Of a stretch of DNA of 64,000 nucleotides, positions 45,575 through 57,200 are shown in pieces; within the stretch, counting starts at the first letter, position 1; every line of letters begins with the position of its first letter. This DNA comes from Coniella vitis (lineage: Eukaryota; Ascomycota; Sordariomycetes; Diaporthales; Schizoparmaceae). The stretch lies in the NCBI GenBank assembly GCA_011317545.1, contig WUJK01000006.1, positions 2,914,001-2,978,000 of the forward strand. The letters run 5' to 3'. The notes beneath the pieces are model-generated. The model was given only the letters and a program-made list of their open reading frames with translations. It did not search any database and was not told the DNA's origin. A program made the translations under genes and the position numbers.

Positions 45575-47375
45575 GGTTAGAACCTAGAGGTAGACACCTA
45601 GTTAGCTAGTTCTTGAGAACAATGAAATCAAAAGTTCCAGCTTAAAGATATACCTGGGTGCTGGATAAGGTTTGATCCTTGCTATTGGGGTTTTCCAAAT
45701 CGGAGATAGCTTTAATATATATTAAATCTCCCTTGAGACCTAACAATTATTATTAAATGGAATCAGATCTGATTCCATTTACAAAGTCCCCATAAAAGTC
45801 TCCACTTTTTTCGGACCCCGGTATATAAGGTCCTAGATATCCAAAACCTCGAGAACGCTACTAAAAATATACCCCCCTTAGGGGACCCACTTTTCAGCCC
45901 CACCTACCCAAAATCCTTTTTTCTTCTCCGTCTAAAAGAACGTACTTTCTTCTATTATACTACCCCGGGAATCGGAAAGAGAAAGGCGCGAGAAGGAAAA
46001 GAAGATTCCGTAGTATAGAAAAAAGAAAAAAAAAAAGAACGAAAAAAAAAGGAAGAAGAAAGGATATAGATCTATTTATTACTAAAGAATCTTTTCACCC
46101 TTTCCTACTATTTATCTTATCTATCTATATATATCTATATATATTATTATTATATATAAGTTCTATTTACGATAAGTTGAAAATATTTATAAAAGAGGAA
46201 TAAAGTATCGAAATTTCAATATATTTTCATTATTTACTAATCCTCTTTAAATAAAAGTATTATTATAATAAACTAAAGAATATTTATATAATCTAACTTT
46301 AAGCCCTTACCCTCTTTTCTTACTATAAATACTCGATAATACTATATAATACTATTATTCTTTTTTAAAAGAGAAGTTAATATAAGAAAAAAATAAAAAG
46401 ATTATAATAGAATATAAATAAATACTATATATATATCTGTTTCTATATATTCTATATAGTAAATAAATATAGTATATAAATATAACCTGTTTTTCTTTTT
46501 TTTCTTTTTTTTCTTTTCTTTTTTTCTATAGAAATATAATAGTATTATTATTTAAATAAATATTAGTCTTGGAATAATATAAAATATATAGCTAGATTTC
46601 TTAGATTTAGGGCTATTTAACGTACTATTTTTCTTTAACCCTAACCCTAAACCTAGGGCGTTATTCCAGAACTCGCTTAGCCCCGATAAGAACGATAAGA
46701 AATTCTAAACCCACTTAAACCCACTCTTACCCGGGTAGACCCACTAACTTTAACCCTGAATATCTCAACGGATATAAAGGGTATGAAAGTATAAATAATA
46801 TATTTGAATAGCTGGAATCTAGAGCTTTCGATTAATACCGGGTGCACTATAGTGGCTATATTATTATATGTTTTTTCTTTCACTAAAGTAAAGTTAACTA
46901 TATAAGTTCGGAAAAAATCAGAGTTTTCACCGAAAAGCAAAGTGGTCGAGTCGTTTCGACGACCGACTACGATGCTAGAAGTTCCGTGTTCGAGTGTGAC
47001 GTCGGGGAAACTGCTGGTGAGTTTTTCTGATAATCATGAGTGGGTTATATAGTATTAAATTATAGTATAACTAGAAGGGTTGGCCGCGTAATAGTGTAAT
47101 GCCCCTGCTCGATAGAACGGTTGTGGGAAAATATATATATAAAGTGTAACCGCAGAATATATATATATAGATACAAAGTGTAACCGCAGAGTATATATAA
47201 TCGTCCTATTGGGCAGGGTTAAAGGGCTTACGTAAATAGCCCCTAGTCACCTCGAATACGGAACTTCTTTTTTTAAAAAATAAAAAAAAACTTAAGTTTT
47301 TTTATTATATTATTTATTTTCTATAAATCTTTTATTATAGTTATTGTAAATCTTTATATATATATTAGTTTAAGC
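45575..47375. other. AT-rich spacer with low-complexity tracts
   Basis: No gene is supported. There are A- and purine-rich runs near 46019-46065, T-rich runs near 46490-46525, a telomere-like TAACCCTAACCCTAAACC near 46636, and repeated ATATATAT/GTGTAACCGCAGA units near 47130-47195. A weak tRNA-like box-B stretch (GTGTTCGAGTGTGAC) occurs near 46987-47001. Confidence 0.5.
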
Positions 47376-47399
47376 TTTATAATCTTATTATTTTAACCC

Positions 47400-48230
47400 T
47401 TTCTACGCTTTTTACTCTAAGTCTTATACCCTAGTTATTTTAAACCTCTCTATATTATTTACTTTATATAAATCTAAGTCTTATACCCTAGTTACTTTAA
47501 ACCTCTCTATATTATTTACTTTATATAAATCTAAGTCTTATACCCTAGTTACTTTAAACCTCTCTATATTATTTACTTTATATAAATCTAAGTCTCGTAC
47601 CCTACTTACCCTAAACCTCTCTACGCTTTTTACTCTTTTTTACTCTAAGTCTCGTACTCTAATTACCCTAGACCTCTCTACGCTTTTTACTCTTTTTTAC
47701 TCTAAACCTCGTACTCTAGTTACCCTAGACCTTTCTATACTTCTTACTCTCTATTACTCTAAGTCTCGTACCCTATTTACCCTAGACCTCTCTACGCTTT
47801 TTACTCCTTTTTACTCTAAGTCTCGTATTCTAGTTACCCTAGACCTCTTTACGCCCTTTACTCCTTTTTACTCTAAGTCTTATACTCTAGTTACCCTAGA
47901 CCTCTCTACGCTATATCTTATACCCTAGATACCCTAGATCTCTCTACGCCTTTTACTCCTTTTTACTCTAAGTCTTATACTCTAGTTACCCTAGACCTCT
48001 TTATACTTTTTACTCTTTTTTACTCTAAGTCTCGTACTCTAGTTACCCTAGACCCCTTTACGCTTCTTATTCTCTATTACTCTAAGTCTTATACTCTAGT
48101 TACCTTAGACCTCTTTATATTATTTACTCTTTTTTACTCTAAGTCTTATACTCTAGTTACCCTAGACCTCTCTACTTAATTTACCCTAGACCTCTCTACT
48201 TAACTTACCCTAGACTATCCCTTTTATATT
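47400..48230. repeat. 57-bp minisatellite, about 14 copies
   Basis: Units of 57 bp share CTCTAAGTCTNNTACYCTAGTTACCCTAGACCTCTCTA, with AAGTC anchors at 47419, 47476, 47533, 47590, 47647, 47704, 47761, 47818 and 47875, exactly 57 bp apart. A partial unit (38 bp) breaks the phase near 47910. The first copies are more AT-rich (TATATTATTTACTTTATATAAAT) than the later ones. It is pyrimidine-rich on this strand, with no coding potential. Confidence 0.9.
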
Positions 48231-48656
48231 AATATATAGATCTCTTACTAAAACCTTCTAAATTCTAGCTATTATTGATTTTTTTTTAATTTTTTCTTTC
48301 GCTTTTACCCTAACCCTTAAGTATATTACGTAATATATATTTATATAACCCTATATATATTTTTATTGATTTCTTTCTGATTTTTTATATATATTTTAAA
48401 GTAATATAACTAAATAACTCGCCGAGTTACCCTAGTGCATGCGTGGGGGCAGATGCGTACTACGATGTGAGCACGATTTTTTGAAAATCCCATACAAATG
48501 AATTTATCGGCAACTCTAAATATGCTCACGAGCCCACCCTAGCGTGCTAGGAGGTAAACTAATGTCGGAGGGTATATAAGGAGGGAAAAAAAAAACCTCC
48601 GGAGGGCTTGATAAAAAAGAATCTATATATATATATATATATATACGTATATATAG
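48231..48656. other. AT-rich spacer
   Basis: This contains TACCCTAACCC near 48306, a stretch of more normal composition at 48420-48560 (GGTATATAAGGAGGG resembling a TATA element near 48570), and a (TA)n run at 48620-48645. No gene is seen. Confidence 0.45.
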
Positions 48657-49568
48657 CTATATACTATAGGCTATTTAGAAGGTTGCAGAGCCTCTATAGC
48701 CACCTACCGCACTATATTCTATCGACTTTATAGAAGGTTCTAAAGCCTCTAAGGTCTATTACCGCACGTTACTCTAGGGGCTTTATATACCCTAAAAAAT
48801 CAATTATCGACTTTATAGAAGGTTTATTAGCCTCTAAGGTTTATACCGCACTCTACTCTAGGGGCTTTATATACCCTAAAAATCAACTATCGACTTTCTA
48901 GAAGGTTCTAAAGCCTCTAAGGTCTATTACCGTGCTTTACTCTAGGGGCTTTATATACCCTAAAAATCAACTATCGACTATATAGAAGGTTATAGAGCCT
49001 CTATAGTCTATTACCGCACTTTACTCTAGGGGCTTTATATACCCTAAAAAATCAATTATCGACTTTATAGAAGGTTTATTAGCCTCTAAGGTTTATACCG
49101 CACTCTACTCTAGGGGCTTTATATACCCTAAAAAATCAATTATCGACTTTATAGAAGGTTTATTAGCCTCTAAGGTCTATTACCGCACTCTACTCTAGGC
49201 GCTTTATATACCCTAAAAAATCAATTATCGACTTTATAGAAGGTTTATTAGCCTCTAAGGTCTATTACCGCACTCTACTCTAGGCGCTTTATATACCCTA
49301 AAAAATCAATTATCGACTTTATAGAAGGTTTATTAGCCTCTAAGGCCTATTACCTATCGACTTTATAGAAGGTTCTAGAGCCTCTAAAGTCTACTACCGT
49401 ACTTTACTCTAGGGGCTATATATACCCTAAAAAATCAACTATCGACTTTCTAGAAGGTTCTAAAGCCTCTAAAGTCTACTACCTATCGACTTTCTAGAAG
49501 GTTCTAAAGCCTCTAAAGTCTACTACCTATCGACTTTATAGAAGGTTCTAAAGCCTCTAAAGTTTAAA
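48657..49568. repeat. 85-bp minisatellite upstream of the helicase, about 12 copies
   Basis: ATCGACTTTATAGAAGG anchors lie at 48721, 48806, 48889, 48973, 49058, 49142, 49227, 49312, 49356, 49441, 49485 and 49529. The spacing is 83-85 bp, switching to a 44-bp short unit in the last part. Units carry CTCTAAGGTCTATTACCGCACTCTACTC and a TATATACCCTAAAAAATCAA segment. The array ends right at the ATG of the helicase reading frame, so it occupies its 5' leader or promoter. Confidence 0.9.
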
Positions 49569-52500
49569 ATGGAGTCTTCTATCCTTAACTCTAAAAAGAG
49601 GAGCGAATATTCCTTTCGCTTTCTAAATTACCTTCCGAAATATAGGCTTATTATATACCCTATTTGCCAAATAGCTATTATATATAGCCGGCTTAGAAAG
49701 CATTTAAATAGCCCGCCGTATTCGATTTCGAATAAAGCTTTTAAAACTAAATTTAAGCCTTAGGCTTTAGGTTTAGAAGGCTTAATTTAAACGGAAGAAG
49801 AGCTAAAGGGTTTTAATACTTTCCCTACTAAAGAAGAGCCCCCTATAGAAGGGTTAGGGTTAGAGAAAGGTTATAAATGCCTAGAATGCGAATTTATAGC
49901 GTATAAAAAATCAACGATATTAAAGCATATCCAAAAAGACTATACTTTCCAGGCAAGGGGGCGCCCTAAGACTAAAGCTATTAAGCTTTATAAATCAAAG
50001 GTCTATATTTAACGATTTTTTACGAATAAATATACTAGTTCGTATTTTTAGGTTAAGAAGCCGTCTAAAGCTATAAAACCTAATAGCCTTAAGAGCCCTT
50101 CTAACCCTAGGGTTGCTTCTAGCCCTAGGGTTACCTCTAGCCCTAGGGCTATCTCTAGCCCTAACCCCGAAGCGAATACTATTACTAGCCCTATAGAATC
50201 TATAGAAGGGTCGATTCTAAATCAGGCCTCTAGTTTCTCTACTAGCGATATTAATAATACTATAATCGCAACTAGTAGTATTATTAGTAGCCCTATTCAG
50301 ATTCCTAGAACTAAGCGGAATAGGCCCTTTCTATTAAATTCTCGACGAATTTCAGATTCTAGCTCTTCTAAAGAGCCGTTTACTTCTATAGTAAATAGGC
50401 CGTTTATTAGAAGAAACCAGAGGGTTCTTCTTTCGTCGTCTAGTAATAGCGATTCCGAGGGGTCTAATAACGCTTCGAGTAGCTCTAAATCTATAGATTT
50501 AACTACTTTTACTTCGAAAGCTAAATCTATTCGCTTTAAATCCGATATATCTATTCGCGATTTAAACGAAAAAGACGGTCTAAATCCCTAGTTACAGAAG
50601 CTAGGGGTTATAAACTATTTAAAGCAGAGCTCGTTACCGAAGGCTAAATTAATAGCGCTATTAGACCCTTATAAGCCTTCTTTAGTAGGGGAAGCTATTC
50701 CAGAAGATTCTAAATTCTAAGGAAGGGGTCTTTTAGAGGTTTATTCTTCTATAGACCGGCTTATTCTCGAGGGTAAAAGGCTAGTAAACGGGGGGCTTAT
50801 TCCGAGAGTTACCCTATTAGAGTTAAATCGCCGAAGCTTTGAAAAAGAGCCTAAAAAGCCTTTTATTTTCTCGTATAGCCCTATAATAGTCTAACGATAT
50901 AAGCTCGTTTATAAACGGCTTTTAAGCTATTTATTTCGATCTTTCGATTTAGAGGATTCCGAAAGGCTCCCTTTTATTCTATCGAATAAGCAAAAAGAAG
51001 CTATAGAGGGCTTAAAACTATCGATAGGGGCGATATATCGAGGAATTCCCTCGAATTCGTCTTCGAGTGATTTAGAATCGTTAGAAGCAATAGCTTTATT
51101 CCAGAAGCTAGATTCTTCCGTTTTAAATCTACTTATTACCTTACTTTCCGAGCCTATCGAAGGAGGCGAATATACTAGTATTATTATTAGTTATATAGCT
51201 ATTTTGCATATTCGATAGGATAATACCTGGGAAAAGCCAGAGGTTATAACGCCTTTTATATCCGCTATTATTTCGTTTGCCCGGGTCTTTATTTTATTAT
51301 TTTATTATAATAAATACGAAGAGAATATCTAGGGTTTAATAGAGAATAGCGGTTATACGGAAGTATTAGTTAGGTGCGAAGCTATACCTCTTTGGACTAT
51401 TCTAAGGGGCTTAAATATCCTCTATTCGGTTCCTACTATCGGGCCTCGAATTATTCCTTATCTAGCAAATATTCGATCGTACGGGCTTACTATTATTAAT
51501 AATACTATTAAGCCCGGAGGTATTATCTGGGATAATAATACCTTAATATATAGGGATATTCGTCTCGATCTACCCTCTTTATAAGAGGCTATTCGATATG
51601 GAATTCAAAAATCTTAGAGGGCCCTTAGTACCCTATTATATATTAACGAATCTGAATATAAAGGCTCGAATATTCTAGAATATTATAGAGAAAATCTCCT
51701 ACCGATTCCCTAGGATTCTCTTGCCGATAACTATAATAATAGTATTATAGGCTATTCTTTTATAAACGACCTTTTAAAGGCACCTCGTTATAAGTATAAG
51801 AACTGGCTTATTACGAAGATTTCTTCGAATAGGCAGCTTAAAAAGGCCTAGTTTCCAATTTATCGTTTAGATTACTTTAGTAAGCCGAGCCTTTTAGAAG
51901 GTCGACGCTATATTAAATTAATTTCGAGCTTTTTAGAGGGTTTAGCGGTATTAGTCTATTTAACCGGCGGGTAGCCTCCTCGCGGCCCCGAAGCCCTTTC
52001 GATTCGCTTTCGAAACGGGGATAACGAAGGGCTTCGAAATCTATTTCTCGATAAGGGCTTAATAACCCTTATAACAGATTATTATAAAGGGTATAATAGA
52101 TCCGGGCTTTTAAAGGTTATATACCGCTTTATTCCTCGAGAAATCTCGGAACTTCTTTTATATTATTTACTATTAGTCCTACCTTTCTTCGAGGATTTAT
52201 AGGCTAATATAGATAATATAAAGAAATTTAGCGATAAAATCTAGCCTATTAAGTCTATAGAGGGTATAGAAAAAGGCGAAAACTCTAGTAGTTTCGAGGA
52301 TACGGATACCGAAAAAGAAACCTCTTCCTTCCAGCTACCTTATTTTAATTCGTCGAAAATAACTAGGGGGCTAGGGCTATTATTTTCTGAATCTATAGGG
52401 CAGAAAATAACCCTAAGCCAGTAGAGGCATATATCTATAGCTCTTTCGAGACGGTATATAACTTCGAACGAAATAGGGGAGTTAATAGTTAATACGGAAG

Positions 52501-55088
52501 GCTTTGGAAACGATAGCGAAGGGTTTATTTAGAGCGATTCCTCGAACGATCTTATAGAGGATTTACAAGCCGCCTACTCTTCTAAAATCGCGAATAATAT
52601 ATACGGCCGTCTATTAGAATCAGGGCCGTATATAAACCCTTCGAAAAAGGAAGCCTTTCGACGTTATTCTATAAGTTAGCATAAGCTATTAGGATTTAAC
52701 GATATTAACCTCGCTATAACTCCCCTAACCCTAACCCCTTTTAAGAGAAAAGCCGAGACCTTTTTAGAAAAAGAGAATAATAAAGTTCGAGAAAGCCGTT
52801 TACGAGATTTACAGTCTATAGACTTAAATAACGAACTTAAAGCGTTACTAGGGCCGAACGCTATATTCCGAGGACCGTAATATACTATAATAAAGGCTAT
52901 TATCTCGAATAAAAGCCCTATTCTAGCTATATTAGGTACGGGAATAGGTAAAAGTCTTTTATTCTTTTTACCTGCTTTCTCTTCGAAGGGGGGGGTTTCT
53001 ATCGTTCTAGCCCCTTTAGTTACGTTAGTAAACGATTTATATAAAAGGGCTATAGCGTTCGGGATACCGTCTATTATCTGGGATAATAATAAGCCTTTCG
53101 AAGCGGAGAAAATTATCTTTTTAACGCCTGAAAAAGCCTTATTCCCTTCGTTTCAGACCCTTCTCGCCCAGCTTATTTATTCGAAGCGCTTAAACCGTAT
53201 TATATTCGACGAATACGATAGTCTTTTAGAAGGAAATAGCCGTTATAGGCCCGCCTTTCTACAAATAGGGGAAATAATTAAGTTTAGAATCTAAACTATT
53301 TATTTAACGGCTACTTTACCTCCTTATAAAGAAAGCTATTTTTTCGAAAGGGCTTTTATCGATCCTTCTAACGATAACCCGCTTATCTTCCGATTACCTA
53401 CGAGTAATCCGAATATAGCGTATTCCGTAACTCGGCTTAAAATATCGAATAAACGGTATATAAACGCTAAAAAACGGAAGGCTTTATTAATAAGTTATTT
53501 AAACTTTACGTTAAAAGATAACTTATCCTCCGATTCGAAGGCTTTAATCTTCTACTCTACGAAGAAAGAGGTTATCGAATTACGGGATACCCTTAATAGC
53601 TTAGCACTCTATAGTAATATAGACGAAGTCGAGGGTATTAATAAAAGCGAGGTTATCGATATCTTTTCGTCGAATATTCCGAATAATCGCTATTATTTCG
53701 GAGGCCGCGTTCTAATCGGAACGAGTGCTATAGGTCGAGGGCTCGATATTCCGAATATCCGCTATATTTTCCATATAGGAGGCCGTTTCTCTATAGAGGA
53801 TTATAAGCAGTAAACGGGGAGAGGGGCTCGAAACGGAGGGAGCTGTAAAGCTATTATAATCGATAATAAGCAGTTTCTAAATTCTAGCGGATCGATCGAT
53901 AATTTAGCGAAGTTTAGCCTTAAAGATTATATTAATCGAAAGGTTTGCCGTCGAATTATTCTCGATTCCGTTTTAGACGGTAGAGAAAGTCGTATATCCT
54001 GCGAAATAGGGGAATTACCCTACGATATATGCTTTTTCCGAGCTATAAAGGGTCCCCTAGGGTATATTATCGATCCGGAAGCCGAAGCCCCCCTAGAGAA
54101 TAGGGCTCGAATAATAGAAGCGGATAAAGTAAATAGCCTTATTTTATTAGAAAGCTCTAGTAATTCGTCTAAGTCTATAGCTATATATAGGGACGAACCT
54201 ATAGCTTCTAATATTAATACGGATATCGAAATATCCCCTATTATTAATATAAAGAGAGGCTTAATAAGCGAAGGGACTTTAGAGAATAATTCGAATTTAT
54301 TCGAAAATACGGTCTCTAAAGCTCCTTCTATAGAATCGGATATTCTAAGCTTATCGAGTCGGAATACGTTAGACGGCTATATAGACGATAACGAGGATAT
54401 TTCGGATACGGATTTATTAAATATCGAGCAAACTATCTCGAATCGATCGAAGGCTATAACGGAGCGAATTACTACGAATAAACGAACGTTTTCTTATAAT
54501 ATAGAGCGGTTTATTTCGTATACGGTTCCTGAAATTCGGAAACTTAATAGCTACTCGTTTTGCTATTTAAGTCGGCCGTTTTCGAAAATACGCCTTATTC
54601 GAGAAAAGCACTCTTTAATCGACTACCCGTTATTAAATACCGATTCGAATTATTCTCGGATAAAAGAATTCTTTACCGCTTTTAAAGAATTTATATCGTC
54701 TAGCCGGTTCGAGCCTTATAGTGGCTGTAATCGCTATTATATGCCTTTTACCCTCTGCGATCGCTGGGAGGAGGAGGAGATAGGAACTTTCCGAATTCGG
54801 AAAAGGAAGGAAACGGAAGGGTATTTTTTCGAAGAGATCTTTCTCGAATACTCGGCGGTAACTCTCTTCTATTCTCCGTTACGCCGAAATCGAGAATATA
54901 GGATTCTTTACGAAAGAGAGTTAGAAGGGATAGGGTATACGGTAACGAAATTCTGCTATAGCCCGATATTTCCGTTACGGGAAATAATGCGAAGGGAGAA
55001 GGAGGGGGATCTCGAAGGGTCGAAGTTATTCTTTTTTATTTTACGATTATATTCGAAACTCGGAGAGAAAGGGCCGTTATTTCTTTAA
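49569..55088 (+). pseudogene. RecQ-type helicase of the telomere-linked kind, RIP-inactivated
   Basis: One plus-strand frame of about 1840 codons runs from ATG 49569 to TAA 55086-55088, broken by roughly twenty TAG/TAA at Trp/Gln/Arg-like positions and no visible frameshift. N-terminal zinc-finger-like motifs come first (Y-P-I-C and C-L-E-C-x12-H, some Cys now Tyr), then a Ser-rich linker. Next is a region with V-I-Y-R-F-I-P-R-E-I-S-E-L-L found in fungal telomere-linked helicases. The helicase core has Walker A G-T-G-I-G-K-S (52935-52955), DEYD at 53208-53219, T-A-T-L-P-P (53307-53324), a G-T-S-A-I-G-R-G-L-D-I-P motif near 53720 and Q-x-T-G-R-G-A-R near 53808. The C-terminus (54741-55085) is Glu/Arg-rich. 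Such helicases sit next to telomeres in several fungi and would act in the nucleus. This copy is not functional as read. Confidence 0.85.
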
Positions 55089-55320
55089 GGTTATCGATTA
55101 AGGAGTTAGGCGTTAAAATAAAGGAGTTAGGCGTTAAAATAAAAGCGTTAGGGCGTTAAAGTAAAGGAGTTAAGGAGTTAGAAAATAAAAGGAAAGCTTT
55201 AAAAAAAAAGAAGTTTTAAAATATAAAGTAAGAGAATATTTCTATATATTACGAACTTTAAGTAAGAAACCCGTTTATAGAATATAAAGGTAAAGGAAAA
55301 AAAGGAAAAAAACCTAATTA
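55089..55320. other. Spacer with GGAGTTAGGCGTTAAAATAA repeats
   Basis: Immediately after the helicase stop, a roughly 20-bp unit (GGAGTTAGGCGTTAAAATAA) is repeated two to four times at 55100-55175. AT- and A-rich sequence follows. No gene. Confidence 0.7.
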
Positions 55321-55507
55321 TTATTCTGCCGCGGACTAAGGCTTACTTCGGCCCCGCCTCTATACAACCGGCGCCTAATCCGTGCGTTTTTAAGGCCTAC
55401 TTCGTAAGGCCTATTTCAGCCAATCAACGTCGTACGAGTGGGGTCGTCGTAACCCCAACCCTAACCTAACCCTAACCCCACTTTAACCCTAACCCCAACC
55501 CTAACCC
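55321..55507. repeat. Extra copy of the unit head with telomere-like C-rich tract
   Basis: ATTCTGCCGCGGACTAAGGCTTACTTCGGCCCCGCCTC starts a short partial copy of the head found again at 55508 and 60259. It ends in CCCTAA/CCCCAA repeats (55446-55505), followed at once by the next head. This gives a head-head-unit arrangement. Confidence 0.8.
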
Positions 55508-55699
55508 CCATTCTGCCGCGGATTAAGCCTTAGTCCACGGGTGGGGCTATACTAACTCTGCAGGTGGCCCGTGCGTTTTGAGCTATAGTCTATTGAGCTA
55601 TAGTCCACTAATCGACGTCGTGCGTATAGGGTCGTCGCAACCCCAACCCCACACCCAACCCCAACCTAACCCCAAGCCCGCCCCCCCCCCCTCTAATAA

Positions 55700-56090
55700 G
55701 ATGCGTACGATGATAGAATAGCAGCCTCGTATAGTTGGGCCTCTCGCCCAGGCTGTATCCGATGATTCGGCTTTCTATCCCTCGTACGATTATCGCAGCC
55801 TCGTATAGTTAGGGCCTATCGCGCAGGCTGCATCCTATTATTCGGCTTTATCCCTCGTACGACAATAGCAGCCTCGTACAATGGCGCAGGCTGTATCCTA
55901 TTGTTCGGCTTTGTCTCTTGTGCGATAATAGCAGCCTCGTATAGTTAGGCCTAAGGCTAGGTCTGATCCTATTATTCGGCTTTATCTCTCGTGCGATAAT
56001 AGCAGCCTTGTATAGTTGGGCCTAAGGCTAGGTCTGATCCTATTGTTCGTTCGGCTTTGTCTCTCGTGCGATAATAGTAGCCTTGTATAG
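55700..56090. repeat. 71-bp minisatellite of unit G1
   Basis: Units start GCAGCCTCGTATAG and contain GATCCTATTATTCGGCTTTATC and CTCGTGCGATAATA. About six copies start near 55725, 55795, 55868, 55930, 56001 and 56077. The same array recurs in G2 (60455-60920). Confidence 0.88.
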
Positions 56091-56159
56091 CGTAGGAGAA
56101 GGCAGCCGTCGTTTCTTGTAACGCCTTTGTCTCCCGTACGATAATCACCGCTCTCTTCC

Positions 56160-56300
56160 GTCGGTTAGTTACTATACGTAGTAACTTACTCGGACTTTCC
56201 TAGAGTCTTCGGCGATATTCCCTTCCTACTATATAAAGAACTTCCTCCCTCCCCTTTCCCTTTCGCCTTTTTTCCTCCTTCTTTATTCCACCTTTCTTTT
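56160..56300 (+). promoter_or_regulatory. Promoter-like segment of unit G1
   Basis: A hairpin palindrome GTTACTATACGTAGTAAC (56168-56185) is followed by CTATATAAAGAACTTCC near 56229, resembling a TATA box, and then a long pyrimidine tract typical of fungal core promoters. The arrangement is conserved in G2 (palindrome 60993-61010). Confidence 0.6.
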
Positions 56301-56459
56301 TATAAAAAAGCTAGGTATCGTTAACCGTACGTCCTATTTAACGTTACTACTTTACCCTCCCCTTCCCTTTCTTCCAACCGTCCGTACTAACTACCTAGCC
56401 GTATAGCAGAAGAAACTCTATTACTTCCAAAGAAAACCCTAAGAAAAACCGTCTGTACG

Positions 56460-57060
56460 ATGGCTACCTCCACCTTTACCCTCTCCGTTCGCTATACGGA
56501 CCTGGGCATTTAGAATAGCCGGCGCAGCCTAATCCTCCACCTTACCCACCCTGCCTTGCATATAGCCCTAACTGCCTTAGCTAAGAACGATACCGAGCGA
56601 GACCTCTTAGCCCTACCCGGTACCGATATTCGCCTCTCGGCTAGCGACTCTAGTACGACTGCTGCTACCGTTATCGCTAAGATCCTCCGGCGTAACTCGT
56701 ACTTCTTAGCCGTCTTGGTTGCTCGTGCCGGCCGCCCTAAGGCCGTACGCTACGAGTACTGCTACCGCGTACGAAACTTCCCCTTCGACTAGTGCCTCTT
56801 TATCGCTAGCTAGTAGCAGAATACCTGCGCTAACTGCATCTAGGACTTATACGCAGCTCGGTGCTAAAGCCGGCTCGTACTATTACTAGCGAGGGGGAGA
56901 GTAATTCCTAGGGGTTTATACTAAGGATAAACGGAGGAGGATAGTTTAGATCGTATAGAGGCTCTATTACTTCGTATAGAACCCGTAAGGGGCCCTTAAT
57001 ACTACTATTACTCCGTACGGAGTTTTCTACCCCTAACCCGTTCCCTACCCCCTCTCGTAC
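56460..57060 (+). pseudogene. Small ORF of unit G1 with C-x2-C...C motif, unknown function
   Basis: The ATG at 56460 opens M-A-T-S-T-F-T-L-S-V-R-Y-T-D-L-G-I and is followed by a TAG at 56511 shared with G2. The frame then stays open to TAG 56790, with A-L-T-A-L-A-K-N-D-T-E-R-D-L-L and A-R-A-G-R-P-K-A-V-R-Y-E-Y. Beyond that stop the same frame has C-A-N-C-I and A-A-R-C, a Cys triad that suggests a metal site or disulfide, so the original protein was probably about 200 residues. Similar Cys endings occur in fungal proteins of unknown function. It is conserved in G2 at 61283-61615 and beyond, where ATG is ATA. The stops are RIP-type. Confidence 0.55.
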
Positions 57061-57200
57061 GTAATCTTGCTTACCTTATAGTATAGATTAGCTTATATAG
57101 ATAAGAGATTTTCTCTTTCTTTCGTACGCTTTACTATAAAACCGTATACCTTAACTTTTTTTATTCTCTATCTCTATATAATATATTCTCTTCTCGTACG

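Noticed and set aside
46677..46940. 87-codon minus-strand open stretch
   Set aside because: It is in an AT-rich spacer beside telomere-like repeats and has no domain; not supported as a gene.
47400..49568. Candidate centromere satellite
   Set aside because: Two short unrelated minisatellites (57 and 85 bp) of under 1 kb each, next to telomere-linked sequences, fit a subtelomere better.
55700..56090. CRISPR-like array
   Set aside because: The repeated units are continuous, diverged 71-bp minisatellite units without alternating constant repeats and unique spacers, in a fungal nuclear context.
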